A stretch of 29,682 bases of DNA, from the NCBI GenBank assembly GCA_023445445.1, contig JAEXLD010000046.1, forward strand, positions 1 through 29,682, in the 5' to 3' direction. The notes beneath the pieces are model-generated. The model had not been told where the DNA came from. It made no database searches and saw only the letters and a list, made by a program, of their open reading frames with translations. How positions within the stretch are numbered: position 1 is the stretch's first letter; the number at the start of each line of letters is the position of its first letter. This document shows positions 22,886 through 29,682 of this stretch, one piece after another. Source of the stretch: Bacillota bacterium (GTDB lineage Bacteria > Bacillota > Clostridia > Clostridiales > Clostridiaceae). Made by a program: the position numbers and the translations under genes.

Positions 22886-24286
22886 CTATCTTTTTTCTAT
22901 TTCACTTTTGCTGAAAATGTTTATAAATTCTTTATTATTCTTAGTTTTTGAAAGCATATTTATTAACTTTTCAGTAACATTTTCTACATTTCCATCTCTA
23001 TACATAACTCTTCTTATTGAGTATGCAACTTCTTTTTCTTCCTCTGATAAAATTAAATCTTCTTTTCTTGTACCAGATTTGTATATATCAATAGCAGGGA
23101 AAATTCTTCTTTCCTGTAGTTTTCTATCTAAATGAACTTCCATGTTTCCAGTTCCCTTAAACTCTTCGAATATCATATCATCCATTCTAGATCCAGTATC
23201 TACTAAAGCAGTTGCTAAAATAGTTAAACTTCCACCTTCTTCAATATTTCTTGCAGCTCCAAAGAACTTCTTAGGCATAATTAATGCTCCTGGATCTAAT
23301 CCACCTGATAATGTTCTACCAGTTGGTGTAATAGTTAAGTTATATGCTCTAGAAAGTCTAGTTAAACTGTCTAATAGTATAACAACATCTTTTCCTTGTT
23401 CAACCATTCTCTTTGCTCTTTCTAAAACCATTTGTGATACCTTTGCATGATTTTGAGGTTCTTCATCAAATGTTGAGTATATTACATCACCATTAATTGA
23501 CCTCTTCATATCTGTTACTTCTTCAGGTCTTTCATCAATTAACAATACTATTAACTTTACTTCCGGATAATTTTTAGATATGTTTTGAGCTACTTTCTTT
23601 AATAAAGTAGTTTTTCCTGCTTTAGGAGGTGCTACTATTATACCTCTTTGACCTTTTCCTATTGGACAAATTATATCCATTAATCGTGATGACAAATCAT
23701 TTTCATTGTTAGTTTCTAAATGAAGTCTTTCTTGTGGATATATTGGTGTTAAAGATTCGAATGATTTTCTTCCTACCGCTCTTTCAGGATTTTCTCCGTT
23801 TACTTTTTCAACATAAAGTAATGCTTTAAATTTTTCCCCTTCTTTTGATTCTCTAACTTTTCCTTGGACCTCATCTCCAGTTCTTAAATTAAATCTTCTT
23901 ATTTGTGATGGGGATACATAAATATCATTTTCACCAGTTTGATAATTGTTACATCTTAAAAATCCAAAACTGTTATTTTCTAAAATTTCTAATACTCCAA
24001 TGGCAGTATCGGATTCATTTATCATAACCTTTAATCTTTCTCTCTTTTCTTCCCTAATTTCCTCATTATTATCATTTATAGTATTTGGGGTATCTTCATT
24101 CTTACCCTTAGGAGTTATTTTTTCTTGTAATATAACACCATTTTTTTCTATACTTTTAGGTGAGTTATTTACTATCTCTTCTATAAGCTCACTTTTCTTT
24201 AATTTACTAATATTCTTTATGTTAAGTTCTTTTGCTATTTCTTTTAACTCTATTAAAGTTTTTTTCTCGTAATTTTCCTTATTCAA
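22886..24286 (-). CDS. rho: Transcription termination factor Rho
   Basis: Hexameric RNA helicase that ends transcription at untranslated RNA. The 466 residues contain: an N-terminal Rho_N helical domain (about 5-40); a polar Asn/Glu/Lys-rich linker (about 42-92); a cold-shock-like RNA-binding domain with FGFLR (107-111); and the RecA-type motor, with P-loop APPKAGKTT (219-227), Walker B LIVLLIDE (245-252), Q-loop PTGRTLSGGLDP and R-loop GTGNM. The start is TTG at 24284-24286 with GGAGGTG upstream. The linker is much shorter and less Asn-rich than the prion-like insert described in Clostridium botulinum Rho. It is convergent with the glycosyltransferase gene. Confidence 0.98.
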   Translation of the reverse strand: MNKENYEKKTLIELKEIAKELNIKNISKLKKSELIEEIVNNSPKSIEKNGVILQEKITPKGKNEDTPNTINDNNEEIREEKRERLKVMINESDTAIGVLEILENNSFGFLRCNNYQTGENDIYVSPSQIRRFNLRTGDEVQGKVRESKEGEKFKALLYVEKVNGENPERAVGRKSFESLTPIYPQERLHLETNNENDLSSRLMDIICPIGKGQRGIIVAPPKAGKTTLLKKVAQNISKNYPEVKLIVLLIDERPEEVTDMKRSINGDVIYSTFDEEPQNHAKVSQMVLERAKRMVEQGKDVVILLDSLTRLSRAYNLTITPTGRTLSGGLDPGALIMPKKFFGAARNIEEGGSLTILATALVDTGSRMDDMIFEEFKGTGNMEVHLDRKLQERRIFPAIDIYKSGTRKEDLILSEEEKEVAYSIRRVMYRDGNVENVTEKLINMLSKTKNNKEFINIFSKSEIEKR

Positions 24287-24484
24287 AATTACACCTCCAT
24301 ATTTTATTCCTATGTTCTATTTATGGGAGTTATAAGATATCAAGATATGGTTATTAGAATTTATATATGTATTTATATTATGAATTAATACTCTAAATTT
24401 ATCAAGTCTATTTATTATTATGTCCAAATTATTTAGTTTTAACCTCTAAAATATAGTGCTGATCCTAGGAAAATAATTTTTAAT

Positions 24485-24511
24485 AGGAGCTGTATATACT
24501 ATACAACTCCT
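24485..24511 (-). terminator. Terminator after the surface nucleotidase gene
   Basis: The 12-bp arms AGGAGCTGTATA (24485-24496) and TATACAACTCCT (24500-24511) pair with one mismatch around a 3-nt loop. On the minus strand the stem is followed by ATTAAAAATTATTTTCC. It starts 12 bp past the stop. It belongs to the GGAGCTG hairpin family. Confidence 0.75.
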
Positions 24512-24523
24512 AAAAAATAATTA

Positions 24524-27500
24524 TTAGCTTACTTTTTTCTTTTTGTTTTTCTTAAACATAAAATAACCTATACCTGAAATCATTATTGCAAATATGGCCA
24601 TATTTATAGAGTCTTGTCCACCTGTCATTGGTAAATTACCCTTATTATTAAAAGAAGGTTTTTCAGCTGTAGGTTTATCATTATCACCAGGTTTTATAGT
24701 TTCCTTAGTATCATCAGCTCCTGCTATTAATAAATTCTCTGTTTTAGTATTTATTCCATTAGTTTTCCACTCTATAATTATTTCATCCCTCATTACTAGC
24801 ATTGTATCTTTCATATTTTTAGCATTACTAAAATTATATCCATCTCCACCAGTTGCCATAAAGTCATTAACTACAACTGTATAATATTTATCCATATCTA
24901 ATGGAGTTCCATCAGCTAACCTTATTGATGTAATTCTGTTCCCTGCTGTAGCATTCTTATCATACCAAACCTTTATTCCTGAGAATTGTCCCCAACCAAA
25001 GTTATCTGGCATAATTCCATGTTCTATTGCAGATTTTACATCTGATCCTTTTAATTCCATGGTTACTAAAGTATTGTCAAATGGTAATATTGTATATAAA
25101 TCTCCCATTGTTAATACTCCCTTACTTAAAGGTGCTCTTACGCCTCCACCATTAGTTATAGCAATATCTACTCCTGCAATTTTTCTCATAGTTTCTGAAA
25201 CAACTATACCAAGTGGTGTAAGTCCTTCATTTCTATCATGAGATAAATCCTTATCTAAATCTGCTACTTTCTCATTTAGAATTGGCTTTAATTCTTCTTC
25301 ATATTTGTTAACTATTTTTTCTGAAGATTCATCTGCTACTATATTGGAACTTCTTTCATAAAGTTTATCTAAATTAGCCTTAAGTGAAAGTAGTTTTCCT
25401 AAGTTATCAAAATCAAAAGTTAATAATCCTAAAGCTCTACCATTATATCCAGCTTCAATTATCTTAACACCATTAACCTCTACATTAGTAAATTGATGAT
25501 CATGAGCTGCTATAATAGCATCAACATTCTTTATCTTATTTGCTAAATCTACAGCTTCTCCTGTAGTTTTTCCACTTTTATCTGTTGTTGCTCCTAAGTG
25601 AGATAATACAACTACTGCATTTACTTTATCTTCAGTTCTTAATTTATCAGCATATTTTTGAACTGATATTGAAGGATCTTCAAAAATTAAATCAGATACA
25701 TTTGCTGGAGTTGTCTTATATGCTGTTTCTGGTGTTGTAACACCTATTAGGCCTATTTTCACTCCATCTACTTCTATAATTTTATACGGTTTTGCCCATT
25801 CAACAGGCTTTCCTGTTTTCTTATCAATAATATTTGCTGCTAAGAAATCAAAATCACCTTCTTTCGCCCATTTAGGTATTAAGTTTTTGCCCCAGTCAAA
25901 TTCATGATTTCCAACTGATGATGCAGGTATTTTTATTTCTTTTAAGAATTCACTTACTGGTGCCCCCTTAGTAAGGTTAGATATAGCTGTACCTTGGTAT
26001 AAGTCTCCTGCTGATAGTGCTATAGCTTCATAATTAGAAAATCCATTTAATGAGGTTCTTTCTTTTATTGCTGAGGCTAATTTAGCTATTCCAACATTTT
26101 TACCGCTTTCTTGAACATTACCATGTAAGTCATTAAAGCTTATTAATTCAACTCTCTTTATATTTTTAGCCTTTAAGACATCATTTATAGTTAAACTACT
26201 TACATTTGGAGTTCTTCCATCTGCTGATGTTGGTATTGTAAGTTTTCCTTCTTTAACTAAATTTACAGCTTCCTTTCTTAGCTCTTCATCATATTTAATT
26301 CCTGTAAGCTTCCAATTATTATCTACATTTCTTTTAATAACACCTTTCTTAGTACTTGTAATATAATCAGTTATTAAATCTCTCATGTCAGAAATACTAT
26401 CATTATTAGTATCGTATATCTTTTCATGTGTTCCTTTTTCTAATATAGATACTAAAATTGAATCATATCTATAATTATTAACTGATAGATATACTACATC
26501 GTTATCTTCAACTGACTTACCATCCTTTTGGAATTTAAGATTTTCTATTCTATTTCCTGGCTCCTTAGCAATATTTATTTCATAACTAACTCCAGTAAAC
26601 ATATCATATTGATATAATCTTATATCAGGATTTAAAGATACTGTTAAATCTCCGCCTCTAAATGTATTATATATTTTTGCTGTCCATTCCATAAAGGTTT
26701 TAAGTTGTTTTCCTGTAGTCTTAATTGTATAAAGCTTATTATCATACTTATAAATCTTAGAAACATCTGATTTTCTTATTTCGCCAGACTTCATATTAGA
26801 ATCTGCATCAAATAGTGCTGCCGCTGATACAAGGTATATGCTCTTTGGATCTATTCCCTTAGTAGATAAATGTTTAGCACTATTATATAATTGTACTTCA
26901 TTTACGAAATCTGTTACGCCTTGATCTTTGACTAGTGATTCTGGAATATCTTTAATTTCATTTTCATCTGCTAAACTAGGTCCTTCAAGTTTTCCTATAG
27001 ATGTATTAGCATCTGCTTTGGCTCTAGTATCATAACTACTTAATATTGATGCTAAAGTACTATCTTCTTGTACTTTAGATGTGCTAATAAAGCTACCTTC
27101 TTTGTTTGATATCTTATATTTCCCATCATTATTCTTAGTTAATTTTATTTCAACTTTTCCCAAGCTTCCAGCATTATTGGCTGGTTGAATTAAAATTGCA
27201 TTACCTGCTGTCTTACTAAGATTGGACATATGGCTATGACCCATAATTACTACATTTACCTTTGGATTAGCTTCAGCTAATTCCTTTGCCGAGTCTCCAC
27301 TCCCATATTCGCTTTCATATCCCATGTGAGCGGTTACAACATAAACATCAGCTCCTCCAACTGCTTCTATTTCATTTATTACCTTTCCAACTTCAATTGT
27401 TGGATTCGTTACATCATATCCACTTAAATTAGGACCATCCCATTTAGTAATATGAGGTGTAACTACACCTATTGTTGCAACTTTTATTCCATCTTCTAAA

Positions 27501-28009
27501 GTTTTTATAATATACGGATTAAAAACTCTGTTTCCCTCCTTATACAAATTAGCACATAAAACTTTAGTTGTTTTTAATTGTGATGTTATATCCTTTAATT
27601 TATCCATGCCAAAGTTAAATTCATGGTTTCCTAAATTAAATGCATCATATCCCATGTTATTCATGGCTGCCATCATTGGGTTGCTTTCATCATCTAAAAA
27701 CAGATGATTATAATTTCCTTGGATATTATCACCATTATCTACAAGTATAGTATTATTAGGATTTTCATTTCTTTCAGCATATACTAGTGTTGCAATTTGA
27801 GTTAATCCCCCATCAGAATAAGTTGCCCTTGCATAATCAAATGGAACAAACCTTCCATGCAAATCTGTAGTAGCAAGAATTTGAATTGTTTTTGTTGATA
27901 ATTCATCTGCTGTAGCTTTTACTAATTTTATAGGAAAATTTCCTATAATAAAAGTAAAGGCTACTAGTGTAGCTATTAATCTTATTAACTTCCCTTTCTT
28001 AATTCTCAT
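24524..28009 (-). CDS. Double-headed LPXTG-anchored nucleotide phosphoesterase (YfkN-like)
   Basis: Cell-wall enzyme with two phosphoesterase units in tandem, 1161 residues. A signal peptide (about 1-32) is followed by unit 1 (about 40-560), CpdB-like (2',3'-cyclic-nucleotide phosphodiesterase/3'-nucleotidase), with metal residues in TTDLHG (49-52), DNGDN, GNHEF (127-131) and GHSH (257-260). Unit 2 (about 615-1090) is UshA/5'-nucleotidase-like, with NDLHG (626-630), AGD (667-669), GNHEF, AHDH (835-838) and substrate loop NGGGVRA (953-959). The end has a sortase motif LPMTG (1126-1130), a membrane helix and a Lys-rich tail. All metal ligands look intact in both units. B. subtilis YfkN has the same plan. 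GGGAGGGG precedes the ATG. It probably releases nucleosides for the neighbouring permeases. Confidence 0.93.
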   Translation of the reverse strand: MRIKKGKLIRLIATLVAFTFIIGNFPIKLVKATADELSTKTIQILATTDLHGRFVPFDYARATYSDGGLTQIATLVYAERNENPNNTILVDNGDNIQGNYNHLFLDDESNPMMAAMNNMGYDAFNLGNHEFNFGMDKLKDITSQLKTTKVLCANLYKEGNRVFNPYIIKTLEDGIKVATIGVVTPHITKWDGPNLSGYDVTNPTIEVGKVINEIEAVGGADVYVVTAHMGYESEYGSGDSAKELAEANPKVNVVIMGHSHMSNLSKTAGNAILIQPANNAGSLGKVEIKLTKNNDGKYKISNKEGSFISTSKVQEDSTLASILSSYDTRAKADANTSIGKLEGPSLADENEIKDIPESLVKDQGVTDFVNEVQLYNSAKHLSTKGIDPKSIYLVSAAALFDADSNMKSGEIRKSDVSKIYKYDNKLYTIKTTGKQLKTFMEWTAKIYNTFRGGDLTVSLNPDIRLYQYDMFTGVSYEINIAKEPGNRIENLKFQKDGKSVEDNDVVYLSVNNYRYDSILVSILEKGTHEKIYDTNNDSISDMRDLITDYITSTKKGVIKRNVDNNWKLTGIKYDEELRKEAVNLVKEGKLTIPTSADGRTPNVSSLTINDVLKAKNIKRVELISFNDLHGNVQESGKNVGIAKLASAIKERTSLNGFSNYEAIALSAGDLYQGTAISNLTKGAPVSEFLKEIKIPASSVGNHEFDWGKNLIPKWAKEGDFDFLAANIIDKKTGKPVEWAKPYKIIEVDGVKIGLIGVTTPETAYKTTPANVSDLIFEDPSISVQKYADKLRTEDKVNAVVVLSHLGATTDKSGKTTGEAVDLANKIKNVDAIIAAHDHQFTNVEVNGVKIIEAGYNGRALGLLTFDFDNLGKLLSLKANLDKLYERSSNIVADESSEKIVNKYEEELKPILNEKVADLDKDLSHDRNEGLTPLGIVVSETMRKIAGVDIAITNGGGVRAPLSKGVLTMGDLYTILPFDNTLVTMELKGSDVKSAIEHGIMPDNFGWGQFSGIKVWYDKNATAGNRITSIRLADGTPLDMDKYYTVVVNDFMATGGDGYNFSNAKNMKDTMLVMRDEIIIEWKTNGINTKTENLLIAGADDTKETIKPGDNDKPTAEKPSFNNKGNLPMTGGQDSINMAIFAIMISGIGYFMFKKNKKKKVS

Positions 28010-28034
28010 TTTACCCCTCCCATTTTATATTTAT

Positions 28035-28051
28035 GTTATTATAATAATAAC
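28035..28051 (-). promoter_or_regulatory. Palindrome over the likely -10 of the nucleotidase gene
   Basis: A perfect 8+1+8 palindrome, GTTATTAT-A-ATAATAAC on the plus strand, contains a TATAAT box on the minus strand (28038-28043), about 30 bp before the start codon. A weak TTATCA lies 18 bp upstream of it. It could be an operator, but the AT-rich setting makes this uncertain. Confidence 0.35.
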
Positions 28052-28148
28052 CACGATGAATTGATAACTATTCTAAAAATTATACCGCTCTCTATTTTAC
28101 TCTTATTTCATTATCTGTAAATTTTTAACATTTGCTGCTAAAAAAATA

Positions 28149-28231
28149 ATTATTTAGTAAATAGACATCTATTGTTAAGTTAGATATTAAATATCTATGC
28201 TAAACACTTCGATGTCTATTCTTAAATAATC
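28149..28231 (-). terminator. Large imperfect palindrome after the nucleoside permease genes
   Basis: The two halves of this 83-bp stretch are imperfect reverse complements. Outer arms ATTATTTA pair, then AATAGACATC (28161-28170) with GATGTCTATT (28212-28221), then a weaker middle part, then TAGATATT (28182-28189) with AATATCTA (28191-28198). On the minus strand it begins 22 bp past the permease stop and runs into ATTTTTTTAGC, so a terminator role is likely. The stem is far larger than needed. Confidence 0.6.
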
Positions 28232-28252
28232 TAAAATTATCTCTTATTTATA

Positions 28253-29200
28253 TTATCTCTTACCTGTATCGAAAGGTTCCCCAGAAGCCTTTGGAGCTTG
28301 TGATGATTTAGAGAATAATACTAATGCTATTAGAGTTACTACATAAGGGAATATCTTTAATATAACTCCTGGTATTTGAGCTAATGTTGGTATAGCTTGT
28401 GACACATTTGCAATAGTTGAAGCAAATCCAAAGAAGAAAGTTGCTCCTAATATTCCAAGTGGTTTCCATTGTCCAAATATTAATGCTGCTAATGCAAGGA
28501 ATCCAAGACCTGCTACATTACCATTAAATTCTCCTGAATATGTTAAAAGAATTATAGCTCCACCTAAAGCTGACATTCCTCCAGATATCATAACACCTAT
28601 ATATCTCATCTTAAATACGCTTACTCCAGCTGCTTGTGCTGCTTGAGGATGTTCTCCACAGGCTCTTAATCTTAAACCAAAACTAGTTTTATATAATAAG
28701 AATGCACTAACTAATAATATTACTAATACTAACCATGTAGTAGCATATGTTCCTTTAAAGAAAAGAGGCCCAATTACAGGTATATCTGAAAGTATTGGTA
28801 CATCTATTCTAGGAAATACATTTCCTACTCTTATATTACCACTTCCTGTAATGTTTCTTGCCAAATAAACTGTTAATGCTCCTGCCATCATATTTATAGC
28901 AGTACCACTTATAACTTGATCTGCATTTAAATTAATACTTGCAAAGGCATGAAGTAATGAGAATAATACTCCTACTATTACTGCCACTAATAAACCAATC
29001 CATAAAGCTCCTGGCACTCCGCTAGCTTGTAATTTAGATACTGTAAGAGCTCCAGCAAAAGACACAATTATCATAAGTCCATCTAAACCTATATTTACAA
29101 CTCCACTTCTTTCACAATAAAGTGCTCCTAAAGCTGTTATTAATAAAGGTATAGTATAAGAAATTGCATATGGAAAAATTTGTTCAATTATACTCCACAT
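28253..29200 (-). CDS. Nucleoside-type ABC transporter permease (NupQ/YufQ-like)
   Basis: Membrane permease of the BPD_transp_2 (branched-chain/ribose type) family. The 315 residues have about eight to ten hydrophobic segments. Features typical of the NupQ/YufQ branch are an N-terminal IPLLITALGALYCERSGVVN, NIGLDGLMI, then SINLNADQVISGTAINM and TSFGLRLRACGEHPQAAQAA. The last is the cytoplasmic loop that contacts the ATPase. Such permeases work with a BmpA/NupN lipoprotein and an ATPase (NupO), whose genes would lie beyond the window. The ATG overlaps the stop of the other permease gene (TAATG). The adjacent surface nucleotidase supports nucleoside as substrate, but family members for other solutes exist. 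Confidence 0.85.
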   Translation of the reverse strand: MWSIIEQIFPYAISYTIPLLITALGALYCERSGVVNIGLDGLMIIVSFAGALTVSKLQASGVPGALWIGLLVAVIVGVLFSLLHAFASINLNADQVISGTAINMMAGALTVYLARNITGSGNIRVGNVFPRIDVPILSDIPVIGPLFFKGTYATTWLVLVILLVSAFLLYKTSFGLRLRACGEHPQAAQAAGVSVFKMRYIGVMISGGMSALGGAIILLTYSGEFNGNVAGLGFLALAALIFGQWKPLGILGATFFFGFASTIANVSQAIPTLAQIPGVILKIFPYVVTLIALVLFSKSSQAPKASGEPFDTGKR

Positions 29201-29682
29201 TATTTTTCCACCACCCTTTCATTAGAAATGTCTTTTTTATTAGACTTATCTTTTTTAGATTTTCTAAATTTCTTAATTACCTTATCCATTACCATACTTG
29301 TAGCTGCAAAATAAATTATTGTAGCCATTATAGTATCAGCAAGTTCTGGTGGTACCTTTACAGCAGCATTCATAAAGCCTTTTCCTACATATAATACTCC
29401 AAAGAATATTGATGAGAAAATAACTCCAATAGGGTTACTAGCTCCAAGTAAAGCTACTGCAATTCCATCAAAGCCTTGGCTTGGCATTACTCCTATTTGC
29501 ATTATATTTGCATTACCTGTATATTGTATTACTCCTGCAAGACCTGTTAAGGCTCCAGCTATCATCATTGATATAACTATGTTTCTATTAACAGGCATAC
29601 CTGCATATTCTGCACCAAATCTATTAAATCCAACAGCCTTTAATTCATATCCTAAAACTGTCTTATTTAAAAGGAACCATAT
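29200..29682 (-). CDS. Nucleoside-type ABC transporter permease (NupP/YufP-like), 5' part missing
   Basis: C-terminal 160 residues of a second BPD_transp_2 permease, open to the window edge. The frame continues upstream of the internal ATG at 29598 through GYELKAVGFNRFGAEYAG, the conserved ATPase-contact loop, so that ATG is not the start. The following RNIVISMMIAGALTGLAGV and GFDGIAVALLGASNPIGV fit the NupP/YufP branch. It ends in a basic, charged tail. A one-base overlap with the next gene shows translational coupling. The true start, and probably the ATPase and binding-protein genes, lie beyond 29682. Confidence 0.85.
   Translation of the reverse strand: MWFLLNKTVLGYELKAVGFNRFGAEYAGMPVNRNIVISMMIAGALTGLAGVIQYTGNANIMQIGVMPSQGFDGIAVALLGASNPIGVIFSSIFFGVLYVGKGFMNAAVKVPPELADTIMATIIYFAATSMVMDKVIKKFRKSKKDKSNKKDISNERVVEK

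Noticed and set aside
28052..28148. Possible PhoP box (TTAAAA-ATTTACA) upstream of the nucleotidase gene
   Set aside because: Only loose half matches to TTAACA-type repeats in AT-rich DNA, with irregular spacing; not above background.
29200..29598. A complete 132-residue permease starting at 29598
   Set aside because: The frame stays open to the window edge and the upstream codons encode the conserved ATPase-contact loop, so the ATG is internal and the gene is truncated by the window.
1..29682. CRISPR arrays, tRNAs, rRNAs, insertion sequences, prophage or toxin-antitoxin genes
   Set aside because: I looked for regular spaced repeats, cloverleaf-type sequences, transposase motifs and small paired genes and saw none; intergenic repeats here are short hairpins.

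Overview
The window reads as chromosomal core DNA of a low-GC, spore-forming Firmicute, most likely Clostridium sensu stricto (cluster I). The reasons are strong AT richness, GGAGG-type ribosome binding sites with many TTG and GTG starts, sporulation genes (spoIIID, spoIIQ, spoIID), a ThlA-type thiolase, and a gene order matching the clostridial rho-rpmE-tdk-prmC-prfA-sua5-rpiB-upp-wecB-atp-murA-spoIID-spoIIQ-spoIIID block. The species cannot be fixed from the sequence alone. Nearly every gene lies on the minus strand; only rpmE and a glycosyltransferase gene are on the plus strand. I saw no rRNA, tRNA, CRISPR array, insertion sequence or prophage.

Layout in increasing coordinates. 1-4453: sporulation and cell wall block, with spoIIID (cut by the window edge), spoIIQ, spoIID, murA and a ywmB-like gene. 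4672-11413: complete F-type ATP synthase operon, transcribed atpI-B-E-F-H-A-G-D-C. 11892-15663: thiolase with a probable Rex-controlled promoter, wecB, upp, rpiB. 15861-21095: translation-related block with sua5/ywlC, an unknown membrane protein, prfA, a DUF1385-PrmC fusion, and tdk. 21247-24286: rpmE and a diacylglycerol-type glycosyltransferase on the plus strand, then rho on the minus strand. 24524-29682: a double-headed, sortase-anchored nucleotide phosphoesterase, then two permease subunits of a nucleoside-type ABC transporter (the second cut by the window edge).

How the genes work together. SpoIIQ, SpoIID and SpoIIID act in engulfment and mother-cell gene control, and MurA feeds peptidoglycan synthesis. 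PrmC methylates the GGQ glutamine of release factor 1, whose gene prfA lies immediately downstream. The surface nucleotidase, the nucleoside permeases, Tdk and Upp together form a plausible route for scavenging extracellular nucleotides.

The most notable observations are: (1) a strong terminator-like hairpin with repeat DNA between atpA and atpG, inside the ATP synthase operon; (2) an in-frame fusion of a DUF1385 membrane protein to PrmC; (3) a SpoIIQ whose LytM zinc site has lost three of its usual residues; (4) a near-consensus Rex operator at the thiolase promoter; (5) two families of small intergenic palindromic repeats; (6) a large imperfect palindrome after the nucleoside permease genes. 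I found no convincing wholly new system; the window is mostly conserved core genome.
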